Source: Dunaliella salina
Taxonomy: Eukaryota > Chlorophyta > Chlorophyceae > Chlamydomonadales > Dunaliellaceae
Length of the DNA: 28,566 nucleotides
Reading direction: 5' to 3'
Assembly: GCA_002284615.2 (NCBI GenBank)
Contig: MU069542.1
Coordinates: forward strand, 279,624 to 308,189
Both the position numbers and the translations under genes were made by a program. Positions 9,401 to 18,919 of the stretch are shown piece after piece; positions within the stretch are counted from its first letter, which is position 1; every line of letters starts with the position of its first letter. The notes below the pieces were generated by a model, which ran no database searches, had not been told where the DNA came from, and saw only the letters and a list, made by a program, of their open reading frames with translations.

Positions 9401-10862
9401 ACACAGGCTGTGGGAGGTGTGGCAGTGTGCGCGGCACGGTGGCAGCATTGAGGACCAGAGCTCCAGTGGGGTCTACAGCAACCATGCGGCGCCCAGCTGG
9501 TTTCCCATGGGCACCTGCAGCAAACACAGGAAGGAAAAGCGGCTTGGTAGCTGAGTGTAAGCAGCATAAACACAGGCAGGAAAGGCAGTGGCTGTGGCTG
9601 AGTAGAGCAGCATAAATGCAAGCAGGAAAGGCAGCTTGGTGGCTGAGTACAAGCAGCATAAACACAAGCAGGAAAGTCAGCTTGGGGGGTGATTATAAGC
9701 AGCACAGGCAGGAGAAGCAGCATGAGGTGAGACAACAGGAGCCATGGCTGCATCAGGTCAGCTGCTCATAGGGAGCAGACCTCTGTGTGCAGAAGATGGC
9801 CACTGTTCTGACCTGGCGCACTGAATCCAAATCTAATAAACAATCGACTCAATGTGATGCAATGTATAACCACAGGAGACGTCAAATTGCAACATATAGG
9901 CGGCACCATCAGACATATGGGTTGCATACTCAGGGATAAGGAGGATGACCAGTTGCGCTGGTGCACACATACGGCACATGGAAAAAGAGGTGTGGGAAAA
10001 GACAGCGGGTCGAGCTGGAGACATCCATAATATTGGGCCTCAGGTGGAGCAAGTAAAACTCAGAGGTCAGAGAGGAGCATACAAGTGGGACAAAGATCCG
10101 AGTGAGTAAGATACAAGTGCAATATATTTGGCCTAGGGGAAGTGAGTCAAACTCAAGAGGTCGAACTCAGATGTCAGAAGGAAGGTCACATAAAAGGTCA
10201 AGAAGCAGATCACAGCTGCCAAGCACGACAACAAGCCACATCCCTTTCTTGTACCAGATGGAGGAGCACAGAGTCATAGGTCCCTTGGTCCCTGGGGCTC
10301 ACCTGGGTGGGTGGTGACGTTTTTAGCAAGGAAAATTGAGAACCCTGAGAGGCCAAGCCCTTGCAAGGGCCCTGCCCATCTCACCTGGGTGGGTGGTGAC
10401 GTTTTTAGCAAGGAAAATTGAGAACCCTGAGAGGCCCTGCCCATCTCACCTTGCAGTCTGTGGTGCATGTGGCCACACAGGACAAGAGCAACCCTGCAGC
10501 ACATGCACAAATATGCCATTCCCTTGCACGACAGAGCGCCCGGAGGTGAAAAGCGTGAGATTCTGTATTGCCATCTTTAAACAAGCTACCTTCAACAATA
10601 TTTTGTGACTGCACAAGGCTTTCGAAGCAGACATGGCCATGTATAATAGAGCACCTTCAGTGCCCTACAAGCTACATGGTGATACAGAAAAGCCATAGGG
10701 AGGCAGTGGGCAGAGGCAAAAACAGCTGTGCAGGCATTAGCAGGCACCTAACCCATGCATGGAGGGTGTCACTGTAGTTAGGAATAAATACTTGCTAATG
10801 GTAAAGAACGACCTGCTTGGGTAACGCAGCCTTGGAATCGATGTGTGTGTGATAGCCTGGAT

Positions 10863-10944
<82 letters not shown>

Positions 10945-11584
10945 TACACACATTTGCGCACAAACAAAAACATACACCACAGGGGGCTCACTGAGCCAAT
11001 GCCCAAATATGCTCCTTTTTTGCGCTTCAAGTGCAGTAACTCGCAGCCACTTTATCTGATTGGGACAAATCTGGCTTGAAAATGGAGCTGGCATAACAAG
11101 CTACCTGAGCATGTGCTTTGATATGTGTAAGTCACTCTGTATGCATAGATGGACTGTGTTTAAGCTCACACGGGTCATGCAAAACCTACTTTGGTGCTTT
11201 TTACGGAAAAATGACAAAAACCGCCACATCGTACCAACCACTGGGTCCTTTCACTTCCTTTTTTTGCAACGACATCTTTTTGTCACAAGGATTCCATATC
11301 ACTGAAAATCATCCAATGTGGTGGAGCTGATGGTCTGATATGGAGATTTGGTGGTAAAAACCAGGGCTCATGCTGCGGCTAACTAGGCATGTTCGTCCCA
11401 ACTGGTAAGCCTCATGCTCTAGTGCTAGGGAAAGCCACCCATAAAATCAAGCTTGAAGCTTGCCAGTTGGGGCACACATATGCAAGGAGCATGCAAAAAA
11501 CACCTGATTTAGGGCCTCAGATAGCCCCCTCTGCAAATAAACACATGTATGCAAAAAAACAAGCAAGTTCACGCATGTATACAT

Positions 11585-11660
<76 letters not shown>

Positions 11661-11893
11661 NNNNNNNNNNNNNNNNNNNNNNNNNNNNNNNNNNNNNNNN
11701 NNNNNNNNNNNNNNNNNNNNNNNNNNNNNNNNNNNNNNNNNNNNNNNNNNNNNNNNNNNNNNNNNNNNNNNNNNNNNNNNNNNNNNNNNNNNNNNNNNNN
11801 NNNNNNNNNNNNNNNNNNNNNNNNNNNNNNNNNNNNNNNNNNNNNNNNNNNNNNNNNNNNNNNNNNNNNNNNNNNNNNNNNNNNNNNNNNNNN

Positions 11894-11960
<67 letters not shown>

Positions 11961-13787
11961 ACATACTTCAGACGACACAAGCTCACCTGCGTCCCTCTTC
12001 CTTCATGGTCTGAAGTGCAAGCCTCAAATCTGGATCACCATGGTCACCCCCACCCTGGATCCAGTCCACCCCTGTTGACACAATAGTGTGAGGTGAAAGG
12101 CGTGACGACATGCCTGAAAGCTTGCAGAAGCCCCTGCCAGCTTCTCATGAAAAACCAAAGCAACCAGAATTTAGCCACGAAATGCTGTATTAATGAATGC
12201 TTGTGTGCACCTGCTATTCTGCAGCTTTCAAACAACTACACTACTACAGGATCTTAAGCAAGGTTGTCGCCGAAGAAAAACTTTGCGACGGTATGCTCGA
12301 TTTGATAAATTCCACACAAGGAGTGGGGTTGCAAACATGTGACTTGCATGGACTCTTCAAAAACGCACCTGCAATATCATGCCGCTCACGTCCCAGACCT
12401 GCAAAACAATCACCAAACATCAGATTAACATTCTGGTTCGTACCAGTCACATGTTGCTGTTCATGCATAAGCATAGCATTCATTTGATTCATAGCAGTGC
12501 ATAACCTCAGCATCGCTGTTCGTGCATGACCATAGCATTCATTTGATTCATACCACTGCATAACCACAGCATTCATTTGATTCATACCAGTGCATAACCT
12601 CAGCATCGCTGTTCGTGCATGACCATAGCATTCATTTGATACATACCAGTGCACGACCATAGCATTCATTTGATTCATACCAGTCACATGTTGCTGTTCA
12701 TGCATGACCATAGCATGTACACCAGGCAGATATTGTCAGAGAACCTGCATTCGCAGGTGCATGCCTTCCTTGGCCAAGAGCATGCATGACAAGGGTGATG
12801 TGCAGCACACGCCAAGCATGCTTCCTCCCCACACTCACCGATTAAAATTACCTTGACATATTCTTTTTAATATACTGTTGCTGCTTAATGAATGTCTTCA
12901 AAATTTTGTTATACTCATCCCCAGGATTGGATTGTGATACTGATCCCAGCATTGCCATTCCTTTCTCTTCAACATGCTTTGGAAGATTCAGATCACAGGC
13001 ATGGAACAAACTCGACTGGAGCAGCATTGTGCCCAATGCTTCCTCCTCACACTCAACCTAGGTGTACTCTTTTCCACTGTGGAAAAGAGGGCACCTAGGA
13101 AAAGAGGACACCTAGGAAAAGAGGGCACCTAGGAAAAGAGGACACCTAGGAAAAGAGGACACCAAGGAAAAGAGGACACCAAGGAAAAGAGGACACCTAG
13201 GAAAAGAGGACACCTAGGAAAAGAGGACACCTGATGTGGGGAGTGTTTTCACAGCCTGCAAAGCCTTTCTTTTCTTTTTATCTTTTTTCTTTTCATGGCG
13301 CAAGCTTACCCAAAGGGGCATTGTGCCCAATGATGACTAGGTTGTGGTCATGCTGTGCTCGTGCAGCAGCCACGATTCGCTCTGCACTCTCTTTGCTGCT
13401 GTTCACGCCGTATAAGGCAGCGATGAAAGGTGCGATGCTGCTCCAGGAGCTGCGCACAGGCAAGCAGAGATGGCCAAACCAACATTTGCATTGAGTCCTG
13501 TGTTTGAAAGCCAAGCTCTTTCTAAACAGAGCAATACATCTAAACAGGGAAAGGAAAGACATGGACTCTAGTACGGCTGCATCAGCTGCGTCCGCGCGTA
13601 AAATGAGAAACGCAAACAGACATCTGCACATCCATTCTCTCTGGAAAAACCCTGGCTTGCCTCGGCATGAGCCAGAACAAGTGTTCAAACGTATAAATTA
13701 TGGCCTCGCCTTGGTGCTCCACAATCATTTACATGTCTTGCGATTGTTGGCAAAGCGCGCAAGAAGGGCAGTGAGTGATATGTAAGT

Positions 13788-13841
<54 letters not shown>

Positions 13842-14775
13842 CCACTCTAAAGGCGCGAGTGGCGCATGCCACAATTTGAGCATGGACCAGATCCTGTCCA
13901 ATCCACACACATGCTCAAAATTTTGAGATTCCCAAGGTTGTATTCATGACAAGTGTGAGAGTCTTCCTGATGGAGAGCTGACAGTGCGTACCTGCCTCCT
14001 TTTGAAAAAGGCCTAGCTCCCACAAGGGAAAGGGGAGGCCCTCCATGCACCTGGGCAGGACAGGAGCATAGGTGACATTGAAAAGGAGCATCAGCAATTA
14101 TTCGGTCCCCCAGGCCTCTGCAAACGCCTCATGTTGTGTGTGCCAAGTTTGTGCCTATGAGCACCTTGCAGGCGTGACAAGCCTACAAGCACCTGCTCAC
14201 AAACGTTCCATGTTGTGTGCTCCAAGTTAATGCCTGCCAGCACCTTGAGAGCAGCCTCACAAGCATGGCAAGCCATCGTGCACCTTGCACGCATGACAAG
14301 CCTACCAACACCTCGCGCGCAGGACTGGCCATCAAGCACCTTGCACGCACGACAAGCCTACCAACACCTCGCACGCATGACAGGCCATGAAGCACCTCGC
14401 ATGCATGAGAAGCCTGTAAACGCGCTGCACATGACAAGCCAGCAAGCAAGAGTGCTCCAAAAAACAAAGAGGGGGCTCACGCACCGCCATGCCTGAGTAA
14501 CCAATGTGGGCATCTCCCAATGCTGCCAGCTGTCGCTGCACAGCTGATTCAGGTGCCAGTGCAGGATGTGGGCCTCCCTCCTCTGCACAAAAGCCAATCC
14601 CATGCAAAAAAGTTGTTCTTTTCTGGTACAGCGGCAAAAGGTACTGCTGGCCAGGAATGCCTGTTGCGTCACTACTTCCATGCATTGTTCCGAGCCTTGC
14701 AAGCTCACTTTCTTTGAGCCAGGGACCAGGTAGACGGAAAGCGGAGCATCCAGTTATGGAAGGGAACACACGCGT

Positions 14776-14839
<64 letters not shown>

Positions 14840-17800
14840 GGCCCACCAAGAACAGCTGTGCTGCTGGGCCCTCCCTCAAGCCCGCCAGCATCACTACTGC
14901 TGTCCGAGCCTCCATCTCCTCCACCCTGTGCAGAGCCAACTCCTGCGATCCAAAAACGTTTCAAACCATGTGCTCATCAAAGAAAATACTTCAGAAAAAA
15001 ATGTCCCCAATGGTATGAAGGGCCACCATTCCAGTGGGAAGAGCCGCACGTGCTGAGGCTTTTTGTCAAGAGGCCCGAGATGCCACCATAAAGTAGTGCC
15101 TTTGAAGTGCCTCAGCCTTGCACACGCGCATGATGCAGGCCATTACCTGCCCATGTCAGTTGGTCCTCCGGAGCAATTGCCTCTTGTTATTTGCTGCATG
15201 CTTTAGCGCAAAAATCTAGCCTCCTGAGGCCAACTTCAGCAACGTCAGTTCAGCTGGAATACCCCGGAAGGGGTTCCAGATTCAGCTTTGAGATTTTGAG
15301 ACCGAACAAGTGTCCAGCAGGCACCCCTGATATTGTTTGTAGGTCGAGCAAGCTTCCCATGCAAGGAGCAGCAACATGCTCATTTATTTACACTGAGCCT
15401 CCACGTTTTCCCCTGCAACGCAGAAAAGAGGTTCCAACGCCACCATCCTCGCCAATGGGAAGATTCGCACAAGCAAGACCTTGTGGTCGAAAGCGCGCAA
15501 GCCCAATCCTGCCCTTGTTCCATGATCAGAGAGTGAAGCCTAATGATTCCCCCTCACCAGGAAATGCCGCTATGTGCTTGCATATTTAGGGAAATCCCCC
15601 TCTTACCCGCTGCCACACTGCTGTCCTCTGCCTGTTTTTTGGCGGGTGCCTGCTCCTGTGGAGGTAGAGGCCGCTTCCTACGCGGGACAAGGACTTGGTG
15701 GAACCTGCAGGATAAGGAACAGTCCTGACCCTTGTAGGTTGAGGGAGGAGCTGTGCTGTTGGCAGTAGACAACTCTAACACCCCGTCATGCTCGTGCATG
15801 AAGACAACTTTTGCATCGCTGCATGGCCTGAGATGCAGAGCGCACTTGGGCTCCTTTCACTGTGTGTTGATGGTGATTGGCTGACTTGTGAGCACTGCAC
15901 CTGTGACACACTTTGTACTCGGCCACTATTCCATGCTTATCGCTGCAAAAGTGACTCATGGGCCAGATGGATTTCTGTCTCACGAGTCAATTGTGCAGCG
16001 CTGAGCACTGAAAAGTGGGAGGATACAAAGTGGGCCTCATCATAAGATCTACCAACATTGCGAAGCTCCTTGCCTACCCCGTGCATGGTGCGCACAATCT
16101 TTTCAATTGGACATTCCATTGGAAACACAAGCACTCATCAGAACCTCGGTGACCAGCAGATGCGCATTGATAGAAACCAACCATCATCAGCTTTTTTTTA
16201 TTTCCTAAATGGTAGTGGTAAGGGAGCTTCTCGGCTCTCTGAGCCAACGTGTCTCCCTTTCCTAAATTGATATGGAAGGTCCCTTTCCTAAATTGATGTG
16301 GAGGGTGCAGGTCCAGAGGGCCCCAGCAGTGAATCCCATTGCTACCACTCAGGAGCAAGCTGGGGTTCTTAACTTTCAAAAGCTTCATGGGCTCCGCAAT
16401 GGTCCTCCCCTATAACAGACCCCCCCAATTCAGGCCACACTGTCTCAGTACCCCTGCACCGTTTCCGGGCGTAAAAAGTGTGTTGGATGGCTGATTTTCT
16501 GCTCTAAAAAATGGTGCCAAAAAGAAGAGTCGAAGATTCGAGGCACAGCAGCGCACTTGGCTCCGAACTGGAATTCAGGAAGTTCTCAACATCCTTAGAC
16601 ACTGTAACTGTCAAAAAAAAGACCTCTGTGGCCTCACAAGCGCCACAGCAAATCAAAAACAACCCCTATGCACCTCTTGCTGTTTCATGCAATGCTTTTA
16701 AAAACTCCAATGAAGCATGTTAAAAGGTGCGAGGGCACCCTCCCCATGACCCAGATGCACAAGGGAGGCAACAGATTTGCAGGGCCACAAAGGACAGTGT
16801 TTCCAGCGTCAGACCCAAAAATGGTGACATGAGCACTGGGGATACCTCCTTTTTCCAGATACGAATGTTGCATTTGCACATGTGAGCATGTTGTTGGAGA
16901 GCTGAAACCCATGCATGGGCTTGTTGCAAGGTACTCCTGGAGCAAAGGCAGCAGCAATGGCTGTCAATCCCTCATTCCTTCTCTACAAGCCACTGCCAGA
17001 AACAGGCAGCAAGAGAACCAAGACAGCAACAGCACTGGCTTGGCAGAGAGTTTCCCTTTGCTTGCACGCTGGGAGTTTCTCAACATCTATGGACCCTATA
17101 ACTATTACCAAAGCCGTCTATAACCCCACGAGCGCCACATCAAATGTTACACTTGACTTCAGGTGCACTTCATGCACTTTTGAATTCCACAGCAATACTT
17201 CAAATAACCAAGGGGATAGGAGCCCCTCTTCCCACTGTGGCACTTGCACACATTGGTAAGATGCAAGCAAGAAAGCACAGCACTTGAGGACTCATAGTTT
17301 CAGTTACTCCCTGGCAGCACCGGCAGCCCATCACTCACTTGCTTTCCTTCCTTGAAAATTCCTACTGAAGGCAGGAGGTGCTAAGAGAAGACCTTGGCAA
17401 GCAAATGCAACATCCTGTTGCCATCAGAGGAAGCGCTAAAACTCACCGTACTTGGCCTCCTGAATTTACAAGGCAGAAACTTCCAACACAGTTTTGGAAG
17501 GACTTGGACGGACATCTTACCAGGAATCATGGTTCCCAAGGATGCAGGCTTTCGGGAGAGGACAAGATGCCACCTGTATCGCAAGAGGGGGACCGTGTGC
17601 ACTCCTGAGCTCTTCTGTACTGAAACATCCATGAATGAATGCCTTCATGCAGGGCATCTGGTCAGGCAACAGAAAATAGTTGCCAAGGAAATTTCCAAGG
17701 GCACCCACCTCTTGGACAAGTTCCACGTCCTCTTCACCAAAGTCACCAAGAAAGATCACAGTGTTCGGCTTCAGGCACCGTAGTGCGGCTTCATCTGCAT

Positions 17801-18208
17801 CTTTATTCTGCATCCGTGGTGTGATGAGCAGAGGACATGCAGTCAGGATGTCTCCAGGAGTTCTCCATGCAGGTTGATTGCTGTGCTCGCAATCCCATGC
17901 TGTGCTGTGATTTCAAGCACTTGTCATTGCACAGGCATGCAGGCTGATGCTTCAGGAACAATTAGATTTCAGGTAGATTGAATTGTGTACAGGAAGCAAT
18001 AGCAATGACAGGTCTGATGGCCCACCCAATGGCCGTGGACGTCTCCAACAACAGCCAGACGCGCCTGGGCAGGCACTGCTTGCTGCTCTGCTGCCATGGA
18101 TGCAACTTTTTTTGGCAGAGCAGCTGCAAGTTTGAAATTGCTAATTGCCTGAGAGCTCACTAATCGCAACCTTCCAGGCGACACATGATGAGAGAACCTG
18201 GATAGCAT
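6461..18208 (-). CDS. Calcineurin-like metallophosphoesterase, 14 exons, predicted organelle-targeted
   Basis: Minus-strand exons: 18208-18026, 17807-17709, 17573-17521, 15704-15607, 14942-14847, 14582-14485, 14050-13992, 13449-13310, 12398-12369, 12071-11987, 10493-10450, 9514-9254, 6952-6858, 6592-6461. Every intron is GT-AG, all phases agree, and the joined frame is 1473 nt (490 residues plus stop). Motifs in order: GDVHGHW (55-61), LGDFGEE (81-87), LGNHDSW (106-112), LVGARPFSKGG (about 218-228), SAERIVAAAR (250-259), GHNAPLG (270-276), GDHGDPDL (about 294-301), CGHMHH (320-325), LNAATVPR (350-357), ARDVWVEV. These are the metal-binding D-x-H, GD, GNH and GHxH boxes of the calcineurin fold; order and spacing match the TIGR04168-type family of cyanobacteria and plastid-bearing eukaryotes, as I recall it. 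Substrate unknown. The first 37 residues have no acidic residue and are rich in S, A, R and K, suggesting a transit peptide. A second in-frame ATG lies at 18097. Exon 12 has a Q-rich tract (about 382-398). Exon 14 adds 43 residues beyond the usual end. Confidence 0.88.
6953..9253 (-). other. Intron 12 of the phosphoesterase gene
   Basis: 2.3 kb, the longest intron (GTGAGC to CCTGCAG). It holds a dispersed G-rich repeat at about 7110-7310 with a partner at 19.33-19.49 kb. The rest (7.4-9.2 kb) is anonymous: many short frames, no motif recognised, and a G/C homopolymer-rich stretch near 8500-8560 and 8880-8960. Confidence 0.7.
7110..7310 (-). repeat. Dispersed repeat, copy 1 (partner at 19330-19490)
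   Basis: Minus-strand reading: GAGTATGCAGA...ATG, an AAGAGGAGCAAATTGGTA segment, a G-rich middle with a GGGTGGGTGG core, a TGGGC/ACGACC segment and a T run. The plus strand at 19330-19490 shows the same order (GAGTATGCAGATGGATG, AAGGAGTAGATTGGTA, G-rich middle, ATGACGTCCAC, T run). Read by eye, roughly two thirds identical over 160-200 bp. Nature unknown. Confidence 0.6.
9254..9514 (-). other. Exon 12 with CAG-encoded polyglutamine tract
   Basis: Longest exon of the phosphoesterase gene. It opens in phase after a CTGCAG acceptor and first encodes the conserved KPAGRRMVAVDPTG and LNAATVPR. A proline, serine and glutamine-rich insert follows; its Q tract (minus strand, about 9357-9300) is mostly pure CAG codons broken by a leucine and an arginine codon. 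The exon then returns to conserved sequence at SWRHFL. The Q tract therefore sits in a loop between two conserved strands. Confidence 0.85.
9515..9722. repeat. Imperfect tandem repeat at the 3' end of intron 11
   Basis: About four diverged copies of a unit near 50 bp with the shared core GCAGCATAAACACAAGCAGG, then AAAGGCAGCTTGG and GGCTGAGTA. On the transcribed strand the array runs directly into the exon 12 acceptor, so it replaces the usual upstream intron sequence including any branch site. Confidence 0.8.
10298..10450. repeat. Tandem duplication next to the intron 11 donor
   Basis: A 57-bp block beginning CTCACCTGGGTGGGTGGTGA occurs at 10298 and again 82 bp on at 10380. A third partial copy of its edge (CTGCCCATCTCACC) ends at 10450, exactly at the exon 11 boundary. 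On the transcribed strand this creates three GTGAG donor-like sites: the used one at 10449 and copies about 65 and 147 nt downstream. Confidence 0.85.
10866..10944. repeat. CA microsatellite in intron 10
   Basis: About 38 CA units with an interruption (CATA) near 10918. TG on the transcribed strand. Confidence 0.97.
11590..11955. repeat. CA microsatellite containing a sequencing gap
   Basis: Pure CA from 11590 to 11660, unknown bases 11661-11893, then CA again to 11955. The gap is flanked by the same repeat on both sides, so it is probably unresolved repeat and its length may be nominal. TG on the transcribed strand. Confidence 0.95.
12430..12715. repeat. Minisatellite in intron 8 of the phosphoesterase gene
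   Basis: Repeated core CATAGCATTCATTTGATTCA followed by TACCAGTGCATAACC or CAGTCACATGTTGCTG variants, in about six alternating copies. Both ends carry ACCAGTCACATGTTGCTGTT, so the array is framed by the same unit. It produces an artificial open frame on the minus strand. Confidence 0.9.
13081..13232. repeat. 17-bp minisatellite in intron 8
   Basis: About nine copies of GGAAAAGAGGACACCTA with G/A and T/A variants. An inverted copy (AGGTGTACTCTTTTCC, about 13059-13074) sits immediately upstream, so the array begins as a hairpin with a 5-nt loop. Confidence 0.95.
13791..13839. repeat. CA microsatellite in intron 7
   Basis: About 24 CA units between exons 7 and 8 of the phosphoesterase gene; TG on the transcribed strand. 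Confidence 0.97.
14100..14440. repeat. Diverged tandem repeats filling intron 6
   Basis: Repeated segments of the type AGCACCTTGCACGCATGACA then AGCCTACCAACACCTCG, with a longer period carrying a CATGTTGTGTG/CCAAGTT segment seen twice (about 14130 and 14210). The region occupies most of intron 6, which is bounded by exons at 14485 and 14050. Confidence 0.8.
14777..14836. repeat. CA microsatellite in intron 5, 10 nt from the exon 5 donor
   Basis: 30 CA units. On the transcribed strand the TG run starts only 10 nt after the exon 5 boundary (14847), so the donor region is GTGGGCCCTC followed by TGTG. Confidence 0.95.
16571..16830 (+). repeat. Dispersed repeat R1, copy 1
   Basis: Shares with the other copies a stretch of the form TTCTCAACATCCTTAGACAC, TGTAACTGTC, CACAAGCGCCACAGCAAAT. 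About 150 bp on comes a second shared stretch, GCACCCTCCCCATGACC, CAGATGCA, AAGGG, GGACAG, TTCCAG. The second stretch also follows copy 3 (about 20134-20230). Confidence 0.7.
17071..17188 (+). repeat. Dispersed repeat R1, copy 2 (short)
   Basis: TTTCTCAACATCTATGGACC, TATAACTATTACCAAAGCC, ACGAGCGCCACATCAAATGT, GTGCACTTCATGCACTT match copy 3 closely. Translated, both give TITKA..NxTSAT(S/A)NVTLD, but with no intact surrounding gene. Confidence 0.75.
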
Positions 18209-18919
18209 CCCAGGTCAGCATCAGCTCTTTACCAATTCAAATTGTATGATGTCCAAAATCACCACCAACCCACACTTTTCACACACTGCACCTCAGCTCA
18301 TAATTACAAAAGCATTCGAACCTGTATTTTTCACTCATTGCGATGACACTCTTAAAGTAAGGCGTTGTCCTGAAGTGGTTTTTTTGCATCCGCCTAGGGA
18401 CGAGCCAATGCGGGTGAACCTAAATGGCCACCTTTTGCTGGATGATCGGTTCGTCACCGAAAATTTATAAAAATATTGTTTATTCTTTTTTGGCGAGGTT
18501 CCATTGTCTGACTGATCTTGAAGTCAATGCTTTTCTGAATCAAGACTCGTGCAGATTTTCGAAATTTTTTTGTCGGAATTGGCAGGAGGGTGTAGGAATC
18601 ATAACTTTTGGACGTCATCACCAAAACCACATAAGAACAATATATTCGGAATCCTGAGATCGAGAGGATTCGAATGGTATATGTATGAGTCCAATCGGAG
18701 AGGGTCGTTGGTGGGTGGTCCCTCAGGGGGGTTTCGACTTTTTGGGACCCCCCTCCAGAATTTTTCTGGGGCACTTTCTCGAAATTCTAAATATATTTTC
18801 AGAATCCTGAGCTCGAGAATTGTCCGTTGGCACCCTCTTTGAGGAAATTGGTTAAGGAGGGCGGCAGCTGTAGCTGCATGAGAGTTTAACCAAATGGGCT
18901 ACAGCTAGCAGTGTGAAGG
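18209..18919. other. Region between the divergent phosphoesterase gene and the zinc-finger ORF
   Basis: Presumed upstream region of both. It contains two related stretches 150 bp apart: ATATTCGGAATCCTGAGATC (about 18640) and TTTTCAGAATCCTGAGCTCG (about 18797), each followed by a GAGA motif. A CT/GT-rich ACCCCCCTCCAGAATTTTTC block lies between them. The middle is AT-rich. No recognisable gene; probably repeat-derived. Confidence 0.5.

Larger units (their letters stand above)
10494..11986 (-). other. Intron 10 of the phosphoesterase gene, with two CA arrays and an assembly gap
   Basis: 1.49 kb including 233 unknown bases. It runs from the GTGAGC donor at 11986 to the GCTGCAG acceptor at 10494. 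Apart from the microsatellites it has no recognisable content. Confidence 0.75.
15705..17520 (-). other. Intron 3 of the phosphoesterase gene, containing two repeat copies
   Basis: 1.8 kb from the GTAAGA donor at 17520 to the CCTGCAG acceptor at 15705. It contains two copies of a dispersed repeat (16571-16830 and 17071-17188) in the orientation opposite to the gene. The short frames here, including a 70-residue one at 16511-16723, come from that repeat and not from an exon. Confidence 0.7.

Noticed and set aside
9222..9554. Poly-leucine and poly-alanine plus-strand frames
   Set aside because: They are antisense readings of the CAG tract in exon 12.
11389..12078. Open frames across the CA array and gap
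   Set aside because: They are His-Thr or Cys-Val dipeptide translations of a microsatellite and run through unknown bases.
12244..12711. 155-residue minus-strand frame with repeated NQMNA units
   Set aside because: It is a translation of the intron 8 minisatellite running into exon 9; only the small part at 12398-12369 is coding.
12430..13232. Minisatellites considered as a CRISPR array
   Set aside because: Units are contiguous with no unique spacers, and the genome is eukaryotic.
13293..14964. Long minus-strand frames at 13293-13688, 13847-14050 and 14332-14964 taken as separate genes
   Set aside because: Each contains a true exon of the phosphoesterase gene but extends into introns and microsatellites; they are not independent genes.
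16511..16723. 70-residue plus-strand frame starting MVPKRRVEDS
   Set aside because: It lies inside intron 3 on the opposite strand and is made largely of dispersed repeat R1.
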